DNA of 64,000 nt from Phocaeicola salanitronis DSM 18170 (GTDB lineage: Bacteria > Bacteroidota > Bacteroidia > Bacteroidales > Bacteroidaceae). Location of the stretch: NCBI RefSeq assembly GCF_000190575.1, contig NC_015164.1, forward strand, positions 3,492,501-3,556,500, in the 5' to 3' direction. Position numbers and translations under genes: made by a program. A model generated the notes under the pieces. That model made no database searches and was not told the origin of the DNA. It saw only the letters and a list, made by a program, of their open reading frames with translations. Shown here in pieces: positions 44,863 to 52,787 of this stretch; the stretch's first letter is position 1, and the number at the start of each line of letters is the position of its first letter.

Positions 44863-44902
44863 GATATTTTTGAATATCGTATTGAAAAACAATCTATATT
44901 TG
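44863..44902 (+). promoter_or_regulatory. Promoter and likely operator of the xylose regulator gene
   Basis: TATATTTG at 44895-44902 fits the -7 consensus; a TTTG lies 22 nt upstream, slightly far. A perfect inverted repeat, GATATT-tttg-AATATC (44863-44878), covers that -33 element. A protein bound there would block RNA polymerase, which fits autoregulation by the NUDIX-type repressor encoded next. Confidence 0.55.
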
Positions 44903-44924
44903 CAATGTTGAAAGAAAAAGAACC

Positions 44925-45662
44925 ATGGAAAAGCAAAACGGAAATAATCAGGTGATTGATATCCACGTGTCGGTGGATTGCGTAGTGGTCGGGTTCGATG
45001 GCGAGCAGTTCCGTGTGCTTTTGGTCCGGCAGGTCGGCAAGCAGACGGACGGGCAGTTCAATGACTGGAAATTGCCGGGAAGCCCGATTTATGTAGATGA
45101 GGATTTGGACGATGCTGCCAAGCGTGTGTTGACGGAGCTTACAGGGCTGAAGAATATCCGGATGAACCAGTTTAAGGCATACGGCTCGAAGGAGCGTACG
45201 GCAGATCCCCGTGACGTGATGTGGCTGGAACATTTCCATCTGATAAAGGAAGGAAGGGTGGGGCGGATTGTCACCGTGGCATATCTTGCCTTGCTGAAGA
45301 TTAACGAGCATAACAAGCATCTTTCCGCCACATACGATGCCCGTTGGGCTCCGGTATCGGAAGTCGGTACGTTGGCTTTCGACCACAATCGGATTCTGAA
45401 AGACGCGATTGAGGTTATCCGGCATTATGTGGAAAGTTCCCCTTCGGCAATGTTCGACCTGCTGCCCCGGAAATTTACGGCGTCCCAATTGCGCGTGCTT
45501 TACCAGCTGATATATAATAAGGAGTTCGATGTACGCAATTTCCATAAGAAGATAGCGTTGATGCCTTACGTGGTTCCGCTTGAAGAGAAGGAGCAGGGCG
45601 TGGCCCATCGGGCTGCAAGGTATTACCGGTTCGACCGGAAAATTTATAATAAGACAAGATGA
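44925..45662 (+). CDS. NUDIX-domain transcriptional regulator of xylose genes (NrtR/AraR-like)
   Basis: A 245-residue cytoplasmic protein with a NUDIX fold (about 10-150) and a C-terminal winged helix (about 155-245: LPRKFTASQLRVLYQLIY, RNFHKKIALMPYV, RYYRFD). The Nudix box at about 52-75 is degenerate: where REUxEExGU is expected it reads RVLTELTGL, so hydrolysis is unlikely and the domain probably senses a sugar. AraR of Bacteroides thetaiotaomicron is a known regulator of this kind for arabinose. The gene precedes xylB, xylA and a xylose transporter on the same strand, which points to a xylose repressor. Confidence 0.88.
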   Translation: MEKQNGNNQVIDIHVSVDCVVVGFDGEQFRVLLVRQVGKQTDGQFNDWKLPGSPIYVDEDLDDAAKRVLTELTGLKNIRMNQFKAYGSKERTADPRDVMWLEHFHLIKEGRVGRIVTVAYLALLKINEHNKHLSATYDARWAPVSEVGTLAFDHNRILKDAIEVIRHYVESSPSAMFDLLPRKFTASQLRVLYQLIYNKEFDVRNFHKKIALMPYVVPLEEKEQGVAHRAARYYRFDRKIYNKTR

Positions 45663-45685
45663 GCCGGAGCCAGTCCGGCATGCTT

Positions 45686-45716
45686 TAATTATTGATTATT
45701 AATTGTTAATTATTCG
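45686..45716. repeat. AT-rich ATTATTAATTGTTAATTATT spacer repeat
   Basis: Inverted counterpart of the AT-rich stretch at 41924-41953, here between the regulator gene and xylB. Composition alone makes chance similarity possible. Confidence 0.4.
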
Positions 45717-45727
45717 TTGTGTGAACT

Positions 45728-47215
45728 ATGTATTTGTTAGGGTATGATATCGGGAGTTCTTCGGTGAAAGCCAGTTTGGTGAACGCCGGGACAGGTAAAT
45801 GTGTGGCTTCGGCTTTCTATCCCAAGACGGAAGCCGAAATTATCGCCGTTCATCCGGGCTGGGCTGAACAGAAGCCGGAAATGTGGTGGGCAAACTTGAA
45901 GTTGGCTACGGAAGCTATCATGAACGAAAGCGGGGCAAAGAAAGAAGAGATTGCCGCCATCGGCATTTCTTACCAGATGCACGGGCTGGTATGCGTAGAC
46001 AAAGAGCAGCGTGTGCTTCGTCCGGCTATCATTTGGTGCGATTCGCGTGCTGTCCCATACGGTGAGAAAGCTTTTCAGACATTGGGCGAAGAGAAGTGTC
46101 TTTCGCATTTGCTGAACTCTCCGGGTAACTTTACGGCTTCCAAGCTGGCATGGGTGAGAGAGAATGAACCCGAGGTCTTCAGCCGTATCTATAAGGTGAT
46201 GCTTCCGGGCGATTACATTGCCATGAAGCTGACCGGTGAAATCTGTACAACGGTTTCGGGACTTTCGGAAGGGATGTTTTGGGATTTCCAGGCAAACGAT
46301 GTCGCTCAGTTCTTGCTTGATTATTATGGCATCGACCGCTCGCTGATAGCCGACATCCGTCCTACCTTCTCCGAGCAGGGGAGGGTGAATGCGGTTGCCG
46401 CCGCTGAATTGGGATTGAAGGAAGGCACTCCGGTGACTTACCGTGCAGGTGACCAGCCGAACAATGCCCTTTCATTGAATGTGTTCAATCCGGGCGAGAT
46501 TGCTTCTACCGCCGGCACATCAGGTGTGGTGTATGGCGTGAACGGTTCGGTAAATTACGATCCAAAGTCGCGCGTCAATACGTTTGCCCATGTGAACCAT
46601 ACAGCAGACCAGACCCGTCTGGGCGTGTTGCTCTGCATCAACGGTACGGGTATCCTGAACTCTTGGATAAAGCGTACGGTTGTGCCCGAAGGCGTATCGT
46701 ATGCTGAAATGAACGACTTGGCGGATCAGGCTCCGATTGGGGCAGGTGGTATCAGTATCCTTCCTTTCGGTAACGGAGCGGAACGTATGCTGCAGAACAA
46801 AGAGGCGGGATGTTCCATCCACGGCGTCAACTTTAACCTCCATACACGCAATCATCTTATCCGTGCTGCTCAAGAGGGCATCGTCTTCTCTTTCAAATAT
46901 GGTATCGACATTATGAAAGGCATGGGAATGGATGTACGGAAAATCCATGCCGGGCATGCCAATATGTTCCTTAGCCCGATATTCCGCAACACGCTGGCTG
47001 GCGTAACGGGAGCGGTCATCGAACTTTATGATACCGACGGATCGGTAGGTGCGGCAAAAGGGGCAGGCATGGGTGCCGGTATTTATAAGGACAACAACGA
47101 GGCATTCGCTACATTGGACAAGCTGGCGGTTATCGAACCTGCTGAGGCCGATAAGGCAGCATACGAAGATGCATATCAGCGCTGGCTGGAATGGATGCAT
47201 AAGGTAGGTTTTTAA
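45728..47215 (+). CDS. xylB: Xylulokinase
   Basis: A 495-residue FGGY-family sugar kinase that phosphorylates D-xylulose to xylulose 5-phosphate. Motifs are the phosphate loop GYDIGSSSVKASLV at the N terminus, GISYQMHGLVCVD and IWCDSRA near residues 80-105, the AGDQPNNALSLN segment near 240 and STAGTSGVVYG. KGAGMGAGIY near 445 contributes to ATP binding. It lies 65 nt after the regulator gene and upstream of xylA, giving the regulator-xylB-xylA-transporter order known from Bacteroides. Confidence 0.96.
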   Translation: MYLLGYDIGSSSVKASLVNAGTGKCVASAFYPKTEAEIIAVHPGWAEQKPEMWWANLKLATEAIMNESGAKKEEIAAIGISYQMHGLVCVDKEQRVLRPAIIWCDSRAVPYGEKAFQTLGEEKCLSHLLNSPGNFTASKLAWVRENEPEVFSRIYKVMLPGDYIAMKLTGEICTTVSGLSEGMFWDFQANDVAQFLLDYYGIDRSLIADIRPTFSEQGRVNAVAAAELGLKEGTPVTYRAGDQPNNALSLNVFNPGEIASTAGTSGVVYGVNGSVNYDPKSRVNTFAHVNHTADQTRLGVLLCINGTGILNSWIKRTVVPEGVSYAEMNDLADQAPIGAGGISILPFGNGAERMLQNKEAGCSIHGVNFNLHTRNHLIRAAQEGIVFSFKYGIDIMKGMGMDVRKIHAGHANMFLSPIFRNTLAGVTGAVIELYDTDGSVGAAKGAGMGAGIYKDNNEAFATLDKLAVIEPAEADKAAYEDAYQRWLEWMHKVGF

Positions 47216-47272
47216 GTTTTTTAGTTGGATGCTTTTTCGGCATTATTTGTGCATTTTGTTGGTATCATCATC

Positions 47273-47302
47273 GTAGAGACGATGTGCACACATCGTCTCT
47301 AC
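47273..47302. repeat. GTAGAGACGATGTG palindrome, copy 2
   Basis: GTAGAGACGATGTG and CACATCGTCTCTAC separated by two bases, preceded by GTGCATTTTGTTGGTATCAT. It lies in the 177-nt space between xylB and xylA, where the hairpin could affect expression of the downstream gene. Confidence 0.85.
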
Positions 47303-47392
47303 AGAAGGTGCGAATAAGCACTTACAAACTCAAGAACTTACAAACTCACAAACTTAAGAATTCAATATATTAACTTTTAAAATAAAAAGACT

Positions 47393-48709
47393 ATGGCAAC
47401 AAAAGAGTATTTTCCTGGTATTGGTAAAATCAAGTTCGAAGGTGTAGAAAGCAAGAACCCGTTGGCTTTCCGTTATTATGATCCTGAAAGAGTGGTAATG
47501 GGTAAGAAGATGAAAGACTGGTTGAAGTTTTCTATGGCGTGGTGGCACACACTTTGCGCAGAAGGTGGCGACCAGTTCGGTGGCGGTACAAAACAATTCC
47601 CGTGGAAAGGAAATCCTGATAAGGTACAGGCCGCTAAAGACAAGGTTGATGCAGGATTTGAATTCATGCAGAAAGTGGGTATCGAGTACTATTGCTTCCA
47701 CGATGTAGACCTTTGCGATGAAGCGGATACCATCGAAGAATATGAAGCAAACCTGAAAGAAGTGGTGGCTTATCTGAAGCAGAAACAAGCAGAAACAGGC
47801 ATCAAGCTGTTGTGGGGTACGGCTAACGTATTCGGTCATGCACGTTATATGAACGGTGCAGCTACCAATCCCGACTTTGATGTAGTGGCACGTGCAGCCG
47901 TTCAAATCAAGAACGCTATCGATGCGACCATCGAACTGGGCGGTACCAACTATGTGTTCTGGGGCGGACGTGAAGGCTATATGTCATTGCTGAACACCGA
48001 CCAGAAACGTGAAAAAGAACACTTGGCGCAAATGCTGACTATCGCTCGCGACTATGCACGTGCCAAAGGCTTTACAGGTACCTTCTTGGTAGAGCCGAAA
48101 CCGATGGAACCGACCAAACACCAATATGATGTAGATACCGAAACCGTTATCGGCTTCCTGAAAGCTCATAATCTGGACAAGGACTTCAAGGTGAACATCG
48201 AAGTGAACCACGCTACTTTGGCAGGCCATACCTTCGAACACGAATTGTGCGTAGCCGTAGACAACGGCATGTTGGGCTCTATCGACGCCAACCGCGGTGA
48301 CTATCAGAACGGATGGGATACAGACCAGTTCCCGATTGACAATTACGAACTGACTCAGGCGATGATACAGGTTATCCGCAACGGCGGATTCGGCAATGGC
48401 GGTACGAACTTCGATGCCAAGACCCGTCGTAACTCTACCGACTTGGAAGACATCTTCATTGCACATATCGCAGGTATGGATGTAATGGCACGTGCCTTGC
48501 TGAGTGCAGCCAAGATGCTGGAAGAGTCTCCGTACAAGAAGATGCTGGCAGACCGTTACGCTTCGTTCGATGCCGGAAAAGGTAAGGAATTCGAAGAAGG
48601 CAAGCTGACACTGGAAGACGTGGTTGCATACGCCAAGACCGTAGGCGAACCGAAACAGACCAGCGGCAAGCAGGAACTGTATGAAGCCATCCTGAACATG
48701 TACTGCTAA
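47393..48709 (+). CDS. xylA: Xylose isomerase
   Basis: A 438-residue class II xylose isomerase that converts D-xylose to D-xylulose in the cytoplasm. The catalytic His is in [10 protein letters not shown] (about residue 103). Metal ligands are in [15 protein letters not shown] (about 235), [18 protein letters not shown] (about 268-285) and [20 protein letters not shown] (about 305). The length and the N-terminal insertion relative to class I are as in other Bacteroidota. Its codon use is close to that of highly expressed genes (many GGT, CGT and AAC codons). Confidence 0.98.
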   Translation: MATKEYFPGIGKIKFEGVESKNPLAFRYYDPERVVMGKKMKDWLKFSMAWWHTLCAEGGDQFGGGTKQFPWKGNPDKVQAAKDKVDAGFEFMQKVGIEYYCFHDVDLCDEADTIEEYEANLKEVVAYLKQKQAETGIKLLWGTANVFGHARYMNGAATNPDFDVVARAAVQIKNAIDATIELGGTNYVFWGGREGYMSLLNTDQKREKEHLAQMLTIARDYARAKGFTGTFLVEPKPMEPTKHQYDVDTETVIGFLKAHNLDKDFKVNIEVNHATLAGHTFEHELCVAVDNGMLGSIDANRGDYQNGWDTDQFPIDNYELTQAMIQVIRNGGFGNGGTNFDAKTRRNSTDLEDIFIAHIAGMDVMARALLSAAKMLEESPYKKMLADRYASFDAGKGKEFEEGKLTLEDVVAYAKTVGEPKQTSGKQELYEAILNMYC

Positions 48710-48712
48710 TTG

Positions 48713-48815
48713 AATGAAGAATGAAGAATTAAGAATGAAGAATTGGTTGACATCAACCATTCTTCATTCCTCATTCTTCATTCTTGTTTTTTAATTCTTC
48801 ATTCTTAATTTTTAA
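48713..48815. repeat. GAATGAAGAA inverted element, copy 3
   Basis: Left units GAATGAAGAATGAAGAATTA and right units TTCTTCATTCCTCATTCTTC with a short centre containing GGTTGACATCAACC, itself a 14-bp palindrome. It lacks the GTTCGGCGTTAGCC core of copies 1 and 2. It sits between xylA and the transporter gene. Confidence 0.75.
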
Positions 48816-48824
48816 TTTAATATC

Positions 48825-50303
48825 ATGGATTATACAGAAAAAGGCAGTAAAGCCTATCTCTTTTCGATTGTACTGGTGGCGGTAATCGGCGGACTGCTCT
48901 TCGGGTATGATACGGCTGTTATTTCCGGAGCGGAAAAAGGGCTTCAGGCTTTCTTCATGGGGGCGACCGATTTCTCTTATACCGATGCGGTACATGGCAT
49001 TACTTCTTCCAGTGCTTTAATCGGATGCATTATCGGAAGTGCCGTTTCCGGTTTTTTTGCTTCGCATTACGGACGTAAGAAAACCTTATTTATCGCAGGA
49101 TTGTTGTTCTTGATTGCAGCATTGGGAACATACGACCCTGAATTCCTTTTCTTTGAACACGGGAAACCGACTTTCCCGTTGCTTATCGCTTTCAACATTT
49201 ACCGTATTATTGGCGGAATCGGTGTCGGTCTGGCTTCGGCTATTTGCCCGATGTATATTGCGGAGATAGCTCCGAGCAATATCCGCGGCACGTTGGTTTC
49301 GTGGAACCAGTTTGCTATTATCTCCGGTCAGTTGATTGTATATATCGTTAATTTCCTGATTTTGGGCGATAATGTCAATCCGGTGATAAAGATGGTAGAA
49401 GGTGTGAATCAGATTTTGAATCCGGGCGAAGCAGCATGGACCATTGAAACCGGATGGAGGCTGATGTTCCTGAGCGCAGGTGTTCCTGCCGCAATTTTCT
49501 CATTCTTGGTTTTGCTGGTTCCTGAAACGCCCCGTTATTTGGCGATGTGCGGGAAAGACGAGAAAGCCTTGCAGGTGCTTGCCCGCATCAATGGCTTGAC
49601 ACAGGCGAAGTCTATTTTGGCAGATATCAAAGCGACGGCTGAAGAGAAAACCGAAAAGCTTTTCACTTACGGCTGGCTCGTTATATTCGTAGGCATTATG
49701 TTGAGCGTGTTCCAGCAGGCGGTGGGTATCAATGCCGTGCTTTATTTCGCGCCTCGCATTTTTGAAACGATGGGCATGAGCAGCCCGATGGTCCAGACGG
49801 TGTTTATGGGCATTGTCAACCTGTTGTTTACCTTGCTTGCCGTATTTACGGTAGAGCGTTTGGGACGCCGTCCGTTGCTGATTACAGGCTCTATCGGTAT
49901 GGCAATCGGCGCTTTCGGGGTAGCTTGCTGCAATTTGGTTTCAGGTCTTCCTCCCATTCTGTCTGTTGTCAGCATCATGGTGTATAGTGCTTCCTTCATG
50001 TTCAGCTGGGGGCCGATTTGCTGGGTGTTGATAGCCGAGATATTCCCCAATACCATCCGTGGGGCAGCTGTAGCGATAGCTGTGGCGTTCCAATGGATAT
50101 TCAACTTCATCGTATCGTCTACCTTCTTGCCGATGTATAACATGAGTGCGGGAGATATGGGCGAGAAGTTCGGTCACATGTTTGCATACGGTCTGTATGG
50201 CATCATTTGCATTCTGGCTGCTCTGTTCGTATGGAAACTGGTGCCCGAAACCAAGGGAAAGACGCTGGAAGATATGAGCAACTTGTGGAAAAGCAAGAAA
50301 TGA
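48825..50303 (+). CDS. xylE: D-xylose:H+ symporter (MFS sugar transporter)
   Basis: A 492-residue inner-membrane carrier with about 12 membrane segments. Sugar-porter signatures are GGLLFGYDTAVISG in segment 1, GRKKTLFIAG after segment 2, PMYIAEIAPSNIRG in segment 4, PETPRYL in the central loop and QQAVGINAVLYFAPRIFE in segment 7. ERLGRRPLLI and FSWGPICWVLIAEIFPNTIRG in segment 10, and VPETKGKTLEDM at the end, complete the set. It resembles XylE. Its place directly after xylA supports xylose as substrate, but related carriers take glucose or arabinose. A terminator follows. Confidence 0.92.
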   Translation: MDYTEKGSKAYLFSIVLVAVIGGLLFGYDTAVISGAEKGLQAFFMGATDFSYTDAVHGITSSSALIGCIIGSAVSGFFASHYGRKKTLFIAGLLFLIAALGTYDPEFLFFEHGKPTFPLLIAFNIYRIIGGIGVGLASAICPMYIAEIAPSNIRGTLVSWNQFAIISGQLIVYIVNFLILGDNVNPVIKMVEGVNQILNPGEAAWTIETGWRLMFLSAGVPAAIFSFLVLLVPETPRYLAMCGKDEKALQVLARINGLTQAKSILADIKATAEEKTEKLFTYGWLVIFVGIMLSVFQQAVGINAVLYFAPRIFETMGMSSPMVQTVFMGIVNLLFTLLAVFTVERLGRRPLLITGSIGMAIGAFGVACCNLVSGLPPILSVVSIMVYSASFMFSWGPICWVLIAEIFPNTIRGAAVAIAVAFQWIFNFIVSSTFLPMYNMSAGDMGEKFGHMFAYGLYGIICILAALFVWKLVPETKGKTLEDMSNLWKSKK

Positions 50304-50341
50304 TTCGGAACAGTTAGGTTAATTACTTTTCTTCATGAGAA

Positions 50342-50371
50342 AGGGGGTGCCATTCGGTTGGCATCCTTTTT
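50342..50371 (+). terminator. Terminator of the xylose cluster
   Basis: AGGGGGTGCC pairs with GGCATCCTTT (with G-T pairs) around an ATTCGGTT loop and runs into a T stretch, 38 nt after the transporter stop codon. Confidence 0.8.
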
Positions 50372-50463
50372 CTTTTGTCGCTTCCCGATAAAATAACTCA
50401 CTGATTTACTTTGTTCTTCTGCAAATATTTATGCAAAAGTTTTTCTATTTTACACAAAATACA

Positions 50464-50471
50464 TATATTTG
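50464..50471 (+). promoter_or_regulatory. -7 element of the guanylyltransferase gene
   Basis: TATATTTG, 28 nt before the start codon, fits TAnnTTTG. TTTT lies 20 nt upstream in place of TTTG. Confidence 0.6.
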
Positions 50472-50499
50472 CGATATGTAAAATTGTAAGAGGCTCAGT

Positions 50500-51564
50500 A
50501 TGAATCAGAGTAATAATCATGTAGTAGTGATGGCGGGAGGAGTAGGAAGCCGTTTTTGGCCGATGAGCACTACTGATTTTCCCAAGCAGTTTATTGATGT
50601 ATTAGGGTGTGGAAAGACCTTGCTTCAGCTGACGGTGGACCGTTTTCGTGAAGTGTGCGAACCGGGGAATATGTGGGTTGTTACCTCGGCGGCTTATGCC
50701 GATTTGGTGAAAGAGCAATTGCCCGATATCGATTCGGAGCATATATTGCTTGAACCTTGCCGGAGAAATACGGCTCCGTGTATTGCGTACGTAAGCTGGA
50801 AGATAAAGGCGCGAAATCCGCGAGCCAATATCGTGGTGACTCCGAGCGACCATATCGTACTGGACCAGCGTGAGTTTGTACGGGTCATTAATTCTGCCTT
50901 GAAGTTTACGGCAGATTCGGATGCTGTGGTAACGCTGGGCATGAAGGCTACCCGTCCTGAAACAGGCTATGGCTATATCGAAGGAGACCTTTCGATGGCA
51001 TGTCCTTCCAATAAGGAAATCTATCGGGTGGATGCGTTCAAGGAAAAGCCGGACTTGGAGACTGCCAAACGTTATTTGCAACGGAAGAATTATTTTTGGA
51101 ATGCAGGGATATTTATATGGAACGTGAATACGATAGTCAACGCCATGCGGGTTTACCAGCCTGCAATGGCAAAGACATTTGAAGGTTTGCTTCCTTATTA
51201 TTATACCGATAAAGAGCAAGAACTGATAGACGAGCATTTCCCGATGTGCGAGAACATTTCCATCGATTATGCCATTATGGAGAAAGCCGATGAAATCTAT
51301 GTATTCCCGGCGGCATTCGGTTGGAGCGATTTGGGTACATGGGGGTCGTTGCATGATAATATGAAGAAAGATGCGCATAACAATGTGTGCATCGGCGAGA
51401 ATATCTATCTGCATGAAAGCCGGAACTGCATTGTACACACCACACAAGAAAAGAAAGTTATCGTGCAGGGGCTGGACGGGTATATCATAGCCGAAAAAAA
51501 TGACCGCCTGTTGATTTGTCGCCTGAGCGAGGAGCAACGCATCAAGGATTTTGCAAGCGAGTGA
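50500..51564 (+). CDS. manC: Mannose-1-phosphate guanylyltransferase
   Basis: A 354-residue cytoplasmic nucleotidyltransferase that makes GDP-mannose from mannose 1-phosphate and GTP, the precursor of GDP-fucose and of mannose in surface glycans. The pyrophosphorylase signature is VMAGGVGSRFWPMSTTDFPK (residues 10-29). VTPSDHIV near 108, ETGYGYIE near 155, KEKPDLETAKRYL near 180 and WNAGIFIW near 200 follow. It is the short form without the C-terminal isomerase domain of bifunctional enzymes. It is followed 46 nt later by the DUF368 gene, so both may serve envelope glycan synthesis. Confidence 0.93.
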   Translation: MNQSNNHVVVMAGGVGSRFWPMSTTDFPKQFIDVLGCGKTLLQLTVDRFREVCEPGNMWVVTSAAYADLVKEQLPDIDSEHILLEPCRRNTAPCIAYVSWKIKARNPRANIVVTPSDHIVLDQREFVRVINSALKFTADSDAVVTLGMKATRPETGYGYIEGDLSMACPSNKEIYRVDAFKEKPDLETAKRYLQRKNYFWNAGIFIWNVNTIVNAMRVYQPAMAKTFEGLLPYYYTDKEQELIDEHFPMCENISIDYAIMEKADEIYVFPAAFGWSDLGTWGSLHDNMKKDAHNNVCIGENIYLHESRNCIVHTTQEKKVIVQGLDGYIIAEKNDRLLICRLSEEQRIKDFASE

Positions 51565-51610
51565 TTCGGTAGAGTAGAGAGGCGTGGTGCGTCATGCCTC
51601 AATTATTCGC

Positions 51611-52540
51611 ATGAATAACAAGAATACAATGAAACGTAAAATGAAAGATTATGCCCTGTTGACATTGAAGGGCATATGTATGGGGGCAGCCGATGTCGTT
51701 CCCGGAGTATCGGGCGGTACGATTGCTTTTATTGTAGGAATATACGATGAACTCATTGATTCCATCAAAAGCATCAACCGTGAGAGTCTGAAGATGTTCT
51801 TCACGGGCAAATGGAAGACATTTTGGCGGATGATTAACGGGAATTTCCTGTTTTCTCTTTTATTGGGCATCGGTATCAGTATTTTTTCGTTGGCGAAGCT
51901 GATTACGTGGCTCTTGGTTGCTTATCCGATATTGGTATGGGCGTTCTTCTTCGGGCTGGTGCTGGCGTCTACGTGGTTTGTGGGCAAGGATATTAAGGAA
52001 TGGAACTGGAAAACCCTTACCGGATTTGTGCTGGGGGCTGCAATTGCCTATTATATTACGGTGGCTACACCTGCCGAAACACCTTCCAATCTGTTGTTCA
52101 TTTTCTTATGCGGAGCGATAGCCATTTGCGCCATGATTCTTCCCGGCATTTCGGGTAGTTTCATTTTGGTGTTGCTGGGCAAATATTTTTTCGTGATGGA
52201 AGCCGTAAAGACATTCAATCTGAAGATAATCCTTGTTTTTGCTGCCGGTGCATTCTTGGGTATCACCAGTTTTTCGCGTGTATTGTCGTATGCCTTGAAG
52301 CATTTCCGTAACATCACGCTGGCGGTGCTCACCGGTTTTATGTTGGGCTCGCTTAATAAAGTGTGGCCCTGGAAAGAAACGGTAAAGACTTTTGTCGACA
52401 GCCACGGGGTTACCAAACCCTTGATTGAGGTGAATGCAATGCCTGACCAGTATATTCTCGAAGCTGCACTACTGGCTCTTGCAGGCTTCTTTTTGGTTTA
52501 TGTGCTCGAGAAACTTTCTTCCCGAAAAAGTGCCGGATAA
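51611..52540 (+). CDS. DUF368 family undecaprenyl-phosphate transporter (PopT type)
   Basis: About 309 residues from the ATG giving MNNKNTMKRK; a GTG nine codons earlier is possible but less likely. It is a multi-pass inner-membrane protein with the two DUF368 repeats, each with a PG(V/I)SG motif: ADVVPGVSGGTIAFIVGIYD near residue 24 and MILPGISGSFILVLLGKY near 178. DUF368 proteins have been shown to return undecaprenyl phosphate across the inner membrane for cell-wall and surface glycan synthesis. Its position after the GDP-mannose gene fits this role. The specific substrate here is inferred from the family. Confidence 0.88.
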   Translation: MNNKNTMKRKMKDYALLTLKGICMGAADVVPGVSGGTIAFIVGIYDELIDSIKSINRESLKMFFTGKWKTFWRMINGNFLFSLLLGIGISIFSLAKLITWLLVAYPILVWAFFFGLVLASTWFVGKDIKEWNWKTLTGFVLGAAIAYYITVATPAETPSNLLFIFLCGAIAICAMILPGISGSFILVLLGKYFFVMEAVKTFNLKIILVFAAGAFLGITSFSRVLSYALKHFRNITLAVLTGFMLGSLNKVWPWKETVKTFVDSHGVTKPLIEVNAMPDQYILEAALLALAGFFLVYVLEKLSSRKSAG

Positions 52541-52570
52541 GTTATACTTCCGCATTTTGCCTAATTAGCT

Positions 52571-52649
52571 GTAGGGGCGTATCGCATACGCCCTGAAGAC
52601 ATTCGCATGGAGAAGTGGATGCATTCGGGCGTATGCGATACGCCCCTAC
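52571..52649. repeat. GTAGGGGCG palindromic element
   Basis: Arms GTAGGGGCGTATCGCATACG and its complement around ACATTCGCATGGAGAAGTGG. It lies between the convergent DUF368 and GH105 genes, directly before a copy of the GTAGAGAC family. Confidence 0.82.
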
Positions 52650-52720
52650 ATGGGATGTTTGCGGATATTCAATTAAGTTATATTTCTCACAGCATTCATT
52701 GTGCATTTTGTATAGGTTAT

Positions 52721-52752
52721 GTAGAGACAATGTGATGACACATCGTCTCTAC
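52721..52752. repeat. GTAGAGACGATGTG palindrome, copy 3 (diverged)
   Basis: GTAGAGACAATGTG and ACACATCGTCTCTAC with a few centre bases, preceded by GTGCATTTTGTATAGGTTAT, as in the copy at 47273. It may help end the DUF4450-GH28-PL11-GH105 transcript. Confidence 0.78.
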
Positions 52753-52787
52753 ATAAAACGGCGCAAACAGAGGATTATCTTTGTTCG

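Noticed and set aside
44580..45608. Minus-strand 342-codon frame opposite the NUDIX regulator, with repeated PARGMY-type peptides
   Set aside because: It is antisense to a clear gene and its repeats come from the 21-bp DNA repeats.
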